Positions 1 through 12,282 of a stretch of DNA of 64,000 nt are shown one piece after another. The notes under the pieces were generated by a model. It saw nothing but the letters and a program-made list of their open reading frames with translations, made no database searches and had not been told where the DNA came from. Both the position numbers and the translations under genes were made by a program. The stretch is from Crocodylus rhombifer (taxonomy: Eukaryota > Chordata > Crocodylia > Crocodylidae), in the NCBI GenBank assembly GCA_038503035.1, contig JAVSML010001084.1, positions 132,817 to 196,816 of the forward strand, written 5' to 3'. Within the stretch, counting starts at the first letter, position 1. Every line of letters begins with the position of its first letter.

Positions 1-500
1 AGTTGGAAAAAATGACTTTGTGCTTTAACAAAAAGTAACTTTTTAATTGTGACACTTCCATACAGTGCATTACATTTTTAAACCTACACTGTATAATCAA
101 GCCAAATAATTAAGCAAATATTTTTAATAGTACCACAACTGACACTATCAAGGCCTGAGACAAAACTGGGTATTGAGATGCAATGATATTCTTCTGATAT
201 TTATGGAACAGGTCAATACAGACTTTGGGAGCTCAAGAACTAAGCTTTTTAGCTCATTTTTTTCAGTTTTAGTTTTCTACAACGCTGATTTGGTTGAGCC
301 TTACCCAAAAAGTTAATGGAAGATGAAGACACCCATTGACATCAATAAACTATGAAACAGATCTATATGAATGGATTTGATTAGCATAGCCTTATTTCAA
401 TTTTATTAAGATCACAGAACACTTAACATAGGAAAACTTAGAATATGTGTCCTTTCCATAGAGTCACCATACAAAATACAGACGTACAGTAAATCCTCAC
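1..500 (-). other. PPP2R3B: PPP2R3B intron, 5' portion
   Basis: This is the start of the intron that follows the shared exon, on the minus strand. It opens with the donor GTGAGG at 500-495. The rest is AT-rich and I see no second exon or recognisable repeat in it. The gene continues beyond position 1, where the phosphatase-binding and EF-hand exons must lie. Confidence 0.7.
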
Positions 501-680
501 CTTTGCAACTTTGCCCATGTCTTCTAAAGTTGCCCTCTCATTTGGAAACTGAGAGAAAGTCCTCTCTATTTTAGCAATTACAGCATCTATATTCACTTTT
601 TCTTTTGGAAGTCCCCGAGGAAAATAAAACGATGGAATGGTTTGGCTAAGTGCCGGTGGCAAAGGTTCTTCCTTCTTTGC
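501..680 (-). CDS. PPP2R3B: PPP2R3B shared internal exon (60 codons)
   Basis: This exon encodes part of the B'' (PR70/PR48) regulatory subunit of protein phosphatase 2A. In the family, this subunit directs PP2A to substrates such as Cdc6 and is Ca2+-responsive through EF-hands encoded further downstream. The exon reads AKKEEPLPP..., then the B''-family motif IPSFYFPRG, then a helical stretch (NIDAVIAKIERTF) and MGKVAK at its end. The match to vertebrate PPP2R3B is strong from memory, and closer than to the paralogue PPP2R3A, which has FYFPEG here. The borders are an acceptor ending GTTCAG before 680 and a donor AAAG/GTGAGG after 501. The exon is 180 nt, phase 0 at both ends. A second AG six bases upstream (start 686) would add Val-Gln. 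The open reading frame runs past the donor into intron and must not be translated there. Confidence 0.93.
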
Positions 681-902
681 CTGAACCTAAATGTAAATAC
701 ATTTGACAGTGAGAAATTAAATTGTACATGATACTGAATTGCACAAATTAAAATTAAGAAACGTTTCATCTAGTTTCATTAACCATTATAGCATTTCTAC
801 AGAAAAACTGTGTCACATGATATAGAACAAGCTTTTTGGGGGATGAAGAAAGTAGAAAAATGTTTCTAGGAATCTTTTAAGTGTGATGTGTGCCATCTAG
901 AA

Positions 903-1256
903 CAGAACTGTCCAACTTTTAAGCCATGGAGGCCATCTATATCAGGCGTTTTGCAAAAATGCTCCCCAAAATTACTGCAGCATAATTCACCTGTGTGGGT
1001 ATCGTCTCCACTGCTACACTATGCAGAGGCATAAAACCCTTCCTCCTCAGCACATGACTTCGATGCCCCTGGTTGCAGCTGAACTTACCTTTAGCTTTCT
1101 ATATAGTCCCATCCCTGGCAAAAGCAAGAAGCAGAAGCTGGAGACTCCAGCTGCTGATGCAGATAGAGCAATGAGGAGTGACAGGTGAGAGCCTGGGACC
1201 ACATTAACCCTTAACAGGCTGCATGCGACTAACATGTCACTAGTTGCACAGCCCTA
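903..1256. mobile_element. hAT-type non-autonomous DNA transposon (354 bp) with exact 8-bp target duplication
   Basis: The element is flanked on both sides by the same 8 bases, ATCTAGAA (895-902 and 1257-1264). An 8-bp duplication is the signature of the hAT superfamily. The ends are imperfect inverted repeats: CAGAACTGTCCAAC on the left and TAGGGCTGTGCAAC on the right when read inward. There is no coding capacity. The same terminal motif recurs at 19606-20178. Confidence 0.85.
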
Positions 1257-1594
1257 ATCTAGAATATACCCGGTTCAAACCCAAAAAAAGGTCATAATTA
1301 TTATGAGGAGAAAGTTTCTTTGACCTGAAAAAAGTGACACTATAATATCATTTAAGGCAAGTGTCATTCCTCAGGGTGCTTCTCCATACACAAATGCAAG
1401 AAGGTAAAAAGGCCTTTGCATTAGAGATGTGAGAACATAATTCTTTACAGTTAAATTTTTCAGGTAAGCTACTCCAGTGCCCTTACTAGCCTTGATAATG
1501 GATAATTTACCTTACTCAACAACAACGAAACAACGCTAGCTTAAAAAAAATAAAGTCAGCATAAAGTAACAGAGGCTCCTTGTACACATTACAG

Positions 1595-2335
1595 GTATTG
1601 TGCAATTAAATGGTTAGTTGAGCAATTAACGGAGACCAGCAACACATGGAAAGTAGCCATCATGCCATAAAAAGGCCCAACCAACTATAAAGTTAGACCT
1701 TGAAAACGTGCACTAACTTTATACTGGTTGCTTTCCATCTTTACTTTGTAAGTGTAGCAAGATCTCTGCTGCAGCTGAGAGCCCTGTCTGGCTGGGAGCC
1801 TGGTCAGTTCAGAGGAGCATCATGCCCACCTGGGGCTGGGAGTCCTGTAGCTGAGGGGACTCAGACTCAGCAGCAACAAATTCTGGGTCTCAGCAATGCT
1901 CCAAGGGGCTGGTGACCCAGTGATCCACAGCTGCAGACAGGGTCCTGGCAGCAGTGACTAGTGTCCCACAGCACCTGCTATCTCCCAGCCCTGGGGATAC
2001 GCCATGCACCTTTGGGGCTGGAAGACCGTACATGGTGCCATCTCCCAGCCACAAGGGGGTTCCATGGCTGGGAGATGGCAGCAGCTGCATCTCCCAGCTG
2101 TGGGGGTGTACGAGATGCTCCCATAACTGGGAGCCTCTCGGCCGAGGGGGTTCCCAGCCATTGGAGCTTGCTTCTTGCTAGTGCAAGGGGAGCCTGGGAC
2201 CAGAAGACAAAGAACTTGGGCGATTCCTGGCAGAGATCACTAAACTAAGCATGTTCTATCGATTAACCATTTAACCAATACAATTAGAGAAGGTTAAATG
2301 GATAATTTTTTAAACTATATTTATATCCTTATCAG
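1595..2335. repeat. Repeat with GC-rich core and AT-rich terminal domain
   Basis: The right end (2258-2335) carries the block ATTTAACC...GGTTAAAT followed by TATTTATATCC. Close copies of this block occur at 32443-32505 and 33776-33841. The left end near 1598-1630 has related AATTAAATGGTTA sequence, suggesting an inverted terminal organisation. The interior (about 1750-2250) is GC-rich with repeated ATCTCCCAGC motifs and gives spurious reading frames on both strands. It is probably a non-autonomous DNA transposon. Its exact limits and target duplication were not resolved. Confidence 0.55.
2036..2080. repeat. Perfect 16-bp inverted repeat (hairpin, 13-nt loop)
   Basis: The arms 2036-2051 and 2065-2080 are exact reverse complements (TGCCATCTCCCAGCCA and its complement). 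They lie within the GC-rich core of the surrounding repeat. Confidence 0.9.
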
Positions 2336-3851
2336 GGACAAAAGTTCCTTCAAAATGTCTTAGATAAAGAACATACAAGAATCTTTTGACAATATCAAAA
2401 ACTCCTAAACTCAAAGTCTTTGTGGCAAGACATCTGAAACCTCTTATCAAGGAACTGTTTCTAAGAATAGCTTCTAGGATTCCCTAATACAGGACAAAGT
2501 GGAAAGTGCTCAGAACTTAACTCCCTACTTGACTGCTTGGAAGCAACAAGTACCAAGCAGTCTACTGGAAGAGATCAGCACATGCAGAAAGATGGCACTT
2601 CTGCCCCAGTGCCAGTGTTTTGCCCATATCTGGTTCCCTTAAGAAACCAGAATTATTCCCATCAGAACCGTAACAGAAAGTTTCTTCAGTACAAACAACC
2701 TATATTTTTACATCAGTTCACAAAGCTGAGACACAGAAGGAAAAGCTCTTTTCTCTGTAAGGGTCCATGAACATGGCAGCTTGAAGGCAGCCCTCACTTC
2801 CCATATCTCAGCTCTCACACAAGGACTTCTATGAGCTGCTTTTAGAAGCTAAATCTTGAGCATCACAGATGAGGAGGCCAGCTCAAAGCAACTAGGCTCC
2901 TATGCAAGTGGTGTCTCATGGGAGTACAAGTATTCACTTCCAATCCAAATGGATGCAGGAAATAGAGGTGAAGAGGAGGTACATGCAAGCATCTCTCAGT
3001 CATTATATTAGTTGTTCATGTACTTTTTCCAGTTTTTTTTTTTTTTTTTTAAAGACTGGAAAAACAAGGCATTGCTAAATTCAGAAGTTATGGAGGGGTA
3101 TACCATATCTCTAAAAAGGCTGAGACACTGCCCTAGAGCCAAACAAAAACAAGTTTGGAAACTTGGTGGGAAAGACACTGTGCTATTCAATCTTGCTGCT
3201 GCAACTTTCAGTCTGGAGATCAGCCTATAATTTGAATGTTCTTGCTTAAGATTTTAAAAAACAATATTAAAGGATTAATTTAAAAACGGTTTATAAATTA
3301 AATTAAAGTTACCAAAAGATGCTCATGTTCAGCCAAGTGAGAAACTCCAGCATACAATTTACCAAGCCATACAAGATTATGAAATATTTGGTGCCAAGGG
3401 AAATTGCTTTTTAAAAACCTGGCTACATTTCAGTTAATTATTTTCACAATGTGTTAAAGTGTCATAGTATGGAGTCAATTTGCCATATTAGCCTCTACAA
3501 TGAACATATGTAAAGGCCAGAATCAATAGTTTGATTGTACTGCAGTCTCCTTCTTATTTGCAGTTTCATACTAACAGCTTGAATTATTTACAATTTAAAA
3601 AGCCAATAGTAAGTTTCCTTTAAAATGTTACGTGCCAAGTATAATTACCATAGTATTTCATGACAGCCTGCCTGACATCTGATTCACCAAGTACCTGCCA
3701 GACCTGACCTCTTACACTTTTCTTTTCCTCCCTCCTCCTTCTCCTCCTTTTCTAACCTTTGTTTTCCTAATTTGCAGCTATTTACTTTTTCACAGAAAGC
3801 CTCTTTTCTGCCTTGAAAATCTACTATTGTCCTTTTTCACCTTTGGCTCTT

Positions 3852-3869
3852 CCCCCCCCCCCCCCCCCC
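3852..3869. repeat. Poly(C) tract, 18 bases
   Basis: This is an uninterrupted run of C inside a pyrimidine-rich stretch (about 3710-3930) on the plus strand. No gene is associated with it. Confidence 0.95.
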
Positions 3870-3974
3870 TCACATTTTCCCCAACCCCTTTCCCTGCTTT
3901 ACCTTTTGTTTTTCTAACTTCCATGTATATTCTCAGTGACATCCTGTCACACTTTAGCTTCTTTCATTCCTTGG

Positions 3975-4115
3975 AGTCTCAGAACAGCAGACACTCCCCA
4001 TGCCTGAAGAAGGGTGATTTCTCCCAAAAGTCTCCAAAGAACTTATTCCCAACTACTCAGTTGATCTAATAAAAGATACCACACCTACCCAAAGAACCTT
4101 GCCTGTCTATACCTT
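3975..4115 (+). repeat. Possible retroposon 3' tail
   Basis: The phrase CCTGAAGAAGGGTGATTT, followed by CCCAAAAGTCT and AATAAAAGATA, resembles the 3' tails of vertebrate LINE/SINE retroposons. In those, a CTGAAGAAG motif precedes an AATAAA-like segment. No 5' part or target duplication was found, so the family is not assigned. Confidence 0.35.
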
Positions 4116-7100
4116 GAAAAAGGGAATTTAAAATAATCAAGTGTTTAGTACAGATGGCCAACTTTCATTCCTGGCCTACAAAACAACATTAGGATTCTTT
4201 AAGGCAAAATTAACAGAAAAAGCGTGTGACACTATACTGGAGGATATCTTCAGCGTTCACTCACTTGGCGCTAGAGATTCCACACTGATTAAAAAAAACC
4301 AACTGGCTGCAACTGAAACAAAGTATTTTTTAAGTCAGGGAATCTTTAAACTTGCAGCCAAGATAAGTTAGCTGTATTTGAGAATTTAAGTGCATCACCA
4401 CTCACAAATAAATTTAAAGTTTGCACATGGTAATGGACTAGATCAGGGATCCAAAAGCTTTTTACTGAAGTGATCAACGAAGTTACAGCAGCTTGGTCCT
4501 ATAGCAGGTCATCACCCCTATTTTCCTCCCCGCCACCCCACTGCTCCCAATTTCCCCCACTAGTAAATGCTGCAAACCAGAGGATTAAATCTTGCCACAG
4601 ACCAGAGCCAATCTGTAGGCATGTGAGTTGACTCCCAGACTTAACAGCCCTTGAAATTTCCGCATCTTCCGCAGCACATGAAAAACAACAACTGGTCAGC
4701 ACTTCAAAATATGCACATACAAGACTCAAGAAAAATGATAACAGGAAAAAGTCTTGAAATTAAATCTCTAATTAGTACAACTCTTCAATTTAATGTATTA
4801 TTAAAAACCTTAGAGTCTAAAATTGCAGACCTCTAATCAGAATCTGCTTGAATGAATCCGAAGGGATCTCAAACCATGCTATCTTTGTATTTCCTCTCCT
4901 CTCCAAATGGTAGGAAGATCAACTGAGCAGCAAATTTTGGTGTTGAACAAAAGTTGAGATTAGAAATTAGTGTCTCAGTTTAAAGAGAACCAGCTACTGC
5001 TTTCACTGCAGCCTTAGGTGGTTCTCTTGGGAATACTCATTTCAAGCATCCTTCCCTACCAGATATTTCTGAATTTAGCTCTTTGTTCATTAATTTGGCC
5101 ACTGTACCTCACTTGGCAAGGTATGGATGCCTGATTGATTACCAAAATGTGGCATGTGCTGATGGTCAGAGCCTTTAACCATTACTGCTACAGGCTTTTA
5201 AAAGAGAAAGGAGAGAGGGTATCTGGCACAATAACAGAACCATAGAAGGACACAGCTTATTCCTGAAACCAAGGGAAGGACCACTGTACACTCTTCAGAC
5301 TCACAACAGGCTACGATATTTTAAGTAAATGAAGGGAATAATCCCAAATAACCATAAGTTTCACTTCCTTACAGAGTAATGGCCTTGTTACACATTAATT
5401 TTAGGTGACTCCTAGAGTTTTTGGCCACTGGACTACCCAGACACTAACACCCAACACTAGTTTTAAATGCACCTTAGGTGGCTTAAAGTTATGGCACTCC
5501 AAGGCAAGTGCATCTCTGATCCATATTACCCAGCTGGTGTTCCATTAATATGTGGCTACTCCCCACAGATAAACCGCCCAAGTTGCAGTCATCCAACATC
5601 CCAGGATGCAGTGTCCCCTCTCATACCCTCTTGTTCTGTATAGACAAAATTTCCACCCCCTGAATTCTATTGCCAAACGGGTGGTTCTCACACCAAGACA
5701 ATTCCTCCTCCCACCCCCAGGGGTGCAATGTGGCACAAACAACCTACAGAGCATACGACAGCCAGGTTGCAGGGCACAGATGTGTCCATGAGTATGGTCT
5801 AGGGGAATGTGGGGGAACAAGGTAGGGGGCCAGATTGGGTCTCCAGGAGCTGGGGCTTCCTTACCAGAGCAGAGGCAGTAGCTCCCCCAAAAGAACCTTC
5901 TTTCACTGCTACCACATCCCAGCAAGCCTACGAAGCATGACCAGCATGTCCATACCTTAGTCCCAATTTATTAAAAACATGAGACTTTTAAATTTACTTC
6001 CTCCATTTCTTTTTAAATTCTCCCCCCACCCCCACACACACTTTTTATTTTATCCTTTGGTGGCTGACTTCATTTCAGTACCCTTCCAACCCCCATTTTC
6101 TTTCTACCTCTCATTTTATTACCCACCCCAATCCATTAACTCTCTACCTCTCAGCTTCATGGTCCCCTGTCAACCCAACTCTCACACCCCCACCTAACGC
6201 AGGGATAGAAGCTTGTCCTGGCTCACCAGCCCTGCAGTGGCAACTCATAGTCAGGACCCTGCTTGCCAGCCCTCTAGTGGCTAGTAACAGCTGTGCAGGT
6301 GTGGGACAGTCCAAGGAGGTTTTTAGCCTTAAACTCCACTGCTCTAAACTTGAGCTAGCACTAACGCCAATTAACATTTGAGCAGCTCAAAGTGCAATGT
6401 GCAACAAGGCCCTAAAAGTCAAGGGAAAGTTAAAGGCATTTATTGCAAAAGCAAATGCACTTAAACCACTTAAAATACATTTAGGGAAAACACACAGATC
6501 AAGACATTAAGTGGAATAAAAATTGTTGGTATTTTCACTGTATAATACTTGTATCAAGACAAAATGAGTCTGAATCAATGCTTGCATTTCATGGAATTGT
6601 ACACATGCATGCTCGTTATTACAAGTAGAGCTCTATAAAGAAAGAGCAGTGTTCAAGAATGATCCAACTTCAGAGTGATGAACGTTAGCGCAAAGGTGAC
6701 ATGCAACAGGTCAGATTGAATACAAGATCCAGGATGCCTTGTTACACACCTAAAATTTGGCTAAAGCCATGCTCCAGGGTGGTGGTAGGGGCAATTTAAT
6801 TAGGGCCGTTCCTAGAGCCACTCTAAAAAGTGCTACAGCATCTTTTGCAGTGTTCCCATGCTTCAAAATGGCAGTGAGGGCACTTGAACTAAAGCTCTAA
6901 CTAAGTGAGCTTTAGGGTCAAGCACCCCCACTGACACATGAGACAGAGGCTGGCTGGAGTGCATTAATTACCATGCTCCAGCAGACTTGATTATTTTAGT
7001 CTGCTCTGAGGTGTTTTAAATTACAGCATATTGGAGCAGACTTCCAACATCTCTACAGTCACCCTAAAGCTTTTATTCACCAGAAATAGTGCACCAAACT

Positions 7101-9244
7101 TCTTAAGAGGAGAGTTAAATTTAAAATGTTAATTTAAAAAAAAAAAAAAAAGTTAACTTTTGGTTCTCTAAGAGTATCTGTCAGAGTATCAACACTTTTA
7201 ATAAGTTTGAGTCCACTTTATATTTTAAAAGCCCAGTACTTCAAATACACAATTATTAATAAATCTCAAAAAGGATGAGAGATAAAAGCCTTCTCTGTAT
7301 GGTATACAACTCAACCATTTAAGCCCTATATTAGTTGAGAAAACCCATTTGTAGGACTGATGAACAACCTCATATAAAAACAAAAAGCAACACATATCTA
7401 TCAAATAAAAGAAGGGACCCTAAGCTAATGAAAGTCAAAACTGTGACCCAATTGGATGCAAGACCAAGAAGCCTTACTCAGGAAAGGAGGGGAGAAATTC
7501 CCTTGAGGGCAGGGGGAAGAGAAAGGAAAGTAGTTGCTAAGCTCTTATCCCACATTTTTCATCAATTCAATGAATTCTAACATTAAGATCTGAATGAAGC
7601 TTTTGTTCGAATTTAATGGCTATTGTAATGCTGAGCTTCTCAAATGGTTGCTTGTACTCTGCTTATAGTAGTAAGAGACATCATATTTGCTATGCTATTT
7701 GTCTCATGAACATAAAATGCTGAACTTGTATTGCATTGTACCCTTTATGAAAGAAATTTTGCATTTAGTAATGCGTTTCCCCACCCCCCAAGACAGTTAG
7801 AGACTTGCAGCTACAAAACTGGAAGGCAACAGGAAGATGGAGTACAACCCTCCTTATTAATAACATCTACTTGATATTCACAATTATACTGTTATCTCCA
7901 GTTGAGCTAAGTCACAAACTATGCCTCCAAGTATGTGCTTTCAGTTCTTTAAGAGTAAAGCCAACTGCTGCATCTAGTTCACTATATACTGAAATTCAAG
8001 TTCTACCTAGAAACATGACCACCATCAAAATGTTCAAAGAATGGGGATGGGAATGGCTATCAGGGTGCAAGTGGAGATTTTCAAAGACTTGTTACAATTC
8101 CTCAGAAACATGCAAGATATAGGTAACTTGTTATCCAGCTTTTTTGCACCTAATACTTTACTCAGTACAGGAAAGTAAGTTTGACTGAAATCTATACAGC
8201 CTCACTAGAGAGAACTAACCAAAACAACTGAAGCCTGAAATGTGAAAATGCTTTATTATTTACAAATCATGTGCACACAGCTACTTACAGCAGAGGTGAT
8301 AGTCTGATGCTGTCTTGTGTCAGGTCTTCTGTTTTGCCACCCAGAACTTCCTGCTAACCTCAGAGTTAGCAGGAAGATAACACTTCCTACACACTGCATA
8401 TCCAGGAAGACTTACTGTGTCACTCTTACCCCTTTGTTAGTCTATTTAAAATTTTATACAACACTATGATAAAAATCTCATAAAAATCAAACTAACATTT
8501 CTCAGTCACTCAGTGGTCATTTAAGCAAATCTCCCAGCTCTACTATAAATAAATGACAGCCCCTCTTCGCCCATGTTCTTATCTACACTAGACTGTTTGG
8601 CCTCCTGGTTACATTCTCAGGTAACCTGTGAATTTGGTTCAAATAGACTCCATTCTTATTTTCCTCATATCATCCTCATTTGTCCAGCATTTTGAAGAGT
8701 CTTTGATTCCTTATGATTTGGCCTTCTTCTGTGGTCACCAAACAACAAGCAAAATTATTTCTTTTGTCTACTGTAATTATCTCTAACCCTAACTCAGCAT
8801 CCGTTTTTCCAAAACATCACACCCAATCTTTGCTTTAAGAACAATGGAAGTGGCCTTGCTCGTTACTTAATTCTGCATCCAGTTGTACTTTCCCAGGCTT
8901 TTCTACACTATCACAGACTCCTTTGTGACCTTTCCTTTCTGGCTTATGTCAGGTAGTCAAGTTTTTATGTGCTTAGTGTAGTTTCACAGGTGACTTTCCA
9001 CATTTACAATGGTATAACTCTGAAGTTAGTAGTGCCAAGCAGAAATCTTCTCCTTCCTCCTCTGCTGTTTTAAGTAGATTCTTCAAAATGCATACTCCAC
9101 ATTCTGTAGATCTATTGTCTTGAGGCAACATTCAATAAATTGCCTAATCATCATCAGTAATTACAGTCCTTGGAATTCCATGGCATGCAAATATAGATTT
9201 AATACACCTGACAACTGTTGTTGCTGTGGTATCGTCAAACATCA
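4116..9244. other. PPP2R3B: Intronic sequence without recognised gene
   Basis: I see no exon here. A single hAT-like end (CAGGGATCCAAAAGC) starts at 4446 without a partner. An old repeat with GTGCATTAATTACCATGC and AGTCTGCTCTGA motifs lies near 6.89-7.07 kb. A run of A lies at about 7136-7151. The many short reading frames have no splice or codon support. Confidence 0.6.
8347..8376. repeat. Perfect 12-bp stem with 6-nt loop
   Basis: The arms CTTCCTGCTAAC (8347-8358) and GTTAGCAGGAAG (8365-8376) pair exactly around a CTCAGA loop. It lies in a PPP2R3B intron and no flanking transposon ends were recognised. Confidence 0.9.
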
Positions 9245-9249
9245 CTACT

Positions 9250-10248
9250 GGGAAACTGATGGTGCCCTGTAACCAGTGGGGTCCCTCAAGGCTCTGTCCT
9301 GGGACCCATCCTGTTCAACATCTTCATTAACGATGTGGACACTGAAGTTAGGAGTGGACTGGCCAAGTTCGCTGATGACACCAAACTTTGGGGCAAAGCA
9401 TCCACACCAGAAGATAGGCAGGTGATCCAGGCTGACCTGGACAAGCTCAGCAAACGGGCAGACGAGAACCTCATGGTGTTTAACACCGAAAAATGCAAGG
9501 TTCTCCACCTTGGGAGGAAAAACCTGCAGCACCCTTATAGGCTCGGCAGTGCTACGTTGGTTAGCACTACAGAAGAAAAAGACTTGGGGGTCATCATTGA
9601 CCACAAGATGAACATGAGCCTCCAATGCGATGCTGCGGCTAGTAAAGCAACCCAAATGCTGGCGTGCATCCATAGATGCTTCTCGAGCAAATCCCGGGAC
9701 GTCATTCTCCCCTTGTACTCGGCCTTGGTGAGGCCGCAGCTGGAGTACTGCGTCCAGTTTTGGGCTCCACAATTCAAAAAGAATGTGGAGAAGCTTGAGA
9801 GAGTCCAGAGGAGAGCCACGCGCATGATCAGAGGTCAGGAAAACAGATCTTACGATGACAGGCTGAGAGCCATGGGACTCTTTAGCCTGGAAAAGCGCAG
9901 GCTCAGGGGTGATCTGATGGCCACCTATAAGTTTATCAGGGGTGACCACCAGGATCTGGGGGAACGTTTGTTCACCAGAGCGCCCCAAGGGATGACTAGG
10001 TCGAACGGTCATAGACCGTTTCAGGCTGGACATAAGGAAGAATTTCTTCACTGTCCGAGCCCCCAAGGTCTGGAACAGTCTGCCAGTGGAGGTGGTTCAA
10101 GCACCTACATCGAACACCTTCAAGAGTAAATTGGATGCTTATCTTGCTGGGATCCTATAACCCCACGTGACTTCCTGCCCTGTGGGCAGGGGGCTGGACT
10201 CGATCTCCCGAGGTCCCTTCCAGCCCCGATGTCTATGAAATCTATGAA
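9250..10248 (+). mobile_element. CR1 LINE, 5'-truncated, reverse transcriptase to 3' end
   Basis: Reading frame 9269-10129 encodes the CR1 ORF2 reverse transcriptase from GVPQGSVLGPILFN through the catalytic FADDTKLW. It continues into the conserved C-terminal RT/thumb region with PLYSALVRPQLEYC and the arginine-rich RVQRRATRMIRG. A frameshift after NGHRPFQAGHK diverts the C-terminus. The non-coding tail then reaches the CR1-type 3' repeat (TCTATGAAATCTATGAA, ending near 10248). The palm and endonuclease parts upstream of VPQGS are missing. It is inserted in the minus-strand PPP2R3B intron in the opposite orientation and is not expected to encode a working protein. Confidence 0.92.
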
Positions 10249-10757
10249 CTAGCTGGAGGGAAGATGAAAGGAAGTCTTGTGGCACCCTCCACCCTGGGAT
10301 GGGGCTGCTGCTCTGGGCCAGGCAACCTGGCCAAGGCCTCCCTCCCCTCTGCCCAGGCAGCAGCTCCTGGCCACTTGGCTGGACACTGCTACCAGCTGGC
10401 CAGATTTCCCTGCTGCCCCCACTCCTTTCTCCCAGTGGAAGCATAGGCAGCCTCCGCTCACCCCATGGCCCCTGCCTTATTGCCGCCCCATCCCCCTGCC
10501 TTGACCAAAAGTACAGGATTTTGCTTCGCTCAGCTGGTGGGAGCAGAGAAGTGTGACTGGAGGCAGCAGGGAACAGCACACGGGTCTTCATGCACCTCCA
10601 CAGCTGCATGCAGGTACATCTGTGCTTCCTGCTCCCAGCAGTGGAGCAAAGCAAAATCCTGGACATTTGGTCAGATTTAAAAAACCCGCCTGGCTTCATA
10701 TGAGAGGGCTCAAAAAGAAGGCATGTTCAGGAAAACCTGGATGTATGGTAACCCTAG
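10249..10757. repeat. GC-rich repeat with inverted core and hAT-like right end
   Basis: Two segments carrying CAGGATTTTGCTT (near 10519 and, on the opposite strand, near 10655) form an inverted pair. Each is followed by GGGAGCAG. The right end GGATGTATGGTAACCCTAG (10739-10757) resembles a hAT terminal repeat reading CTAGGGTTACCATAC inward. The left end directly abuts the CR1 tail, so part of the element may be missing. A 49-nt segment (10313-10361) recurs inverted at 12350-12402. Reading frames here are low-complexity and not genes. Confidence 0.5.
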
Positions 10758-11089
10758 GCTTGTGATTTGTTTCTGTAAAGAATCTGACAGTGCAGTAAGT
10801 CATGGAATCTTGAACATCCATAAACCAGGCCAAGGGGGTCTCTTTCAATTTGTGCATATACTTTTTCTGCAGCTGTCATAGCCATAGAAGCATGAGACTG
10901 GCAACCAGTCAATACAATGATGCTATAATAGTCTTGCTCCCAATCCATTCTGAAATGCACAGAACTGTCCTTTAAAATCAGAGCTGACCACATCACCCCC
11001 AAGAACAGAACTGCTTTAGTTAAGCAAGAATATGCTGGCTTCAATAACATAGGGAGCAGATGAGCTGTATGAGTCAGACAGTCTTCCAC
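10754..11089 (-). pseudogene. Relic of a Ty3/Gypsy-type retrotransposon polyprotein (RT/RNase H junction)
   Basis: Around residues 70-105 of the reading frame the stretch AMTAAEKVYAQIERDP followed by GLVYGCSRFHD fits the conserved block before RNase H in Ty3/Gypsy elements (Ala-x-T/S..AE.RYAQIE.E.L..V....F..Y). The acidic residue expected after IE.E is altered and the sequence decays before the DHKPL-type motif. No LTRs, other domains or further polyprotein fragments were recognised nearby. It is an isolated fossil, on the gene strand by chance. A domesticated gene is unlikely because the frame stops within the domain. Confidence 0.55.
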
Positions 11090-12059
11090 CCTTCTCTGTT
11101 CTTAATCCAGTAAGTGATGCTCTGCAAGCTTAAGTGTTCTTTTCTGACATTTTGATAATCTGCTAAAGCACTGGATTTCTCATCTAGAGATTTCAGTATT
11201 GTGGATTACATTTTACACACGCAACCGTAGGGAGCAGCCTTCTGATCTTGATCCCAAGAATACCAGCTACATAAATTACTTATGTAGAAGTTTAAGAATA
11301 TTTTAAACCATCTTCCTGATCCAGCAGTTGGAACAAGGAATCAGCATCACCAACAAGCTCTTTGCCACTTGCTGATAATATTCAAAAACCACTGATCATA
11401 TTTCAGTCTATCAACGCTTCTGACTTTACCTGGGTAGGTGCTAGAAAAAGCCCACTGTTCCAGATTCTGGATTGGATCAAGAGCACGGAAAGAACGATAC
11501 TCTGAAAGAAATCCATTACTGTATATTAATGAGACTTAAAAAAAATTTATCGTGGAAGCACACAGTCTCAAAGACCAAGTTCGCCATCACCTAGAAGCTG
11601 GTCTGAAACAGAAGCGTGTCAATCAAACTGCAAAGCACCTGTTGGCAGACTGTCACTAAACTGAAGTTAATCCAACAAACTTGGTTCCAGAGAGGTAGGA
11701 AAGTGCCCTGCACCCCGCACCACCCTTCCCTCCCCCATGGTTAAGACCAGCACTGAAAGTGTATCCCCCTTGGCATCTTTCCTGTTGATCTCGGGTAGAT
11801 AACAGCTCTGTAGATACTTGGAATCCTTCATAAAAATGTTTACTCTGATGTAGCTAATTTCACTGTAGACTTGATCAGAGTATAGGAATCCATGTTAAAA
11901 AGTAAAAATGCCTGTACTTATATAAACTGTAGCAGAAGATTCATCAGCCAGCAGTTGTTAGTGTTACCATGCTTTTCCCTCTTCTTCTATTGGTAGATGA
12001 ATGAAAGAGGCATATAGCATTTTGTGGCTGAACAGCCAGAGGACTGAAACCCTCATTTC

Positions 12060-12165
12060 CTGGTGTGGGGAAGGGGAGGGGGAAAAAACAAACACAATCC
12101 CCCCCAAAAAACACAAATATACCCCCCCCCCCCCCGCAAAAAAAAAACAAAAAGCCAAACACCAA
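12060..12165. repeat. Low-complexity A/C-rich tract
   Basis: GGGGAAGGGGAGGGGG is followed by C- and A-runs, including 14 consecutive C at 12122-12135. The frames seen on both strands here are compositional artefacts. Confidence 0.85.
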
Positions 12166-12282
12166 ACCAGCAGGTTCCTATAAACATATTAACCAGAATC
12201 TCGCCCCCGCTCTAAAAACCCAGGATTGACCTACCAACACATTCTATGGCAGTGGAAACAGCAAACTTTGATGGCAAAAGTT

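Noticed and set aside
9245..10066. 273-codon minus-strand frame
   Set aside because: It is an antisense shadow of the CR1 reverse transcriptase on the plus strand.
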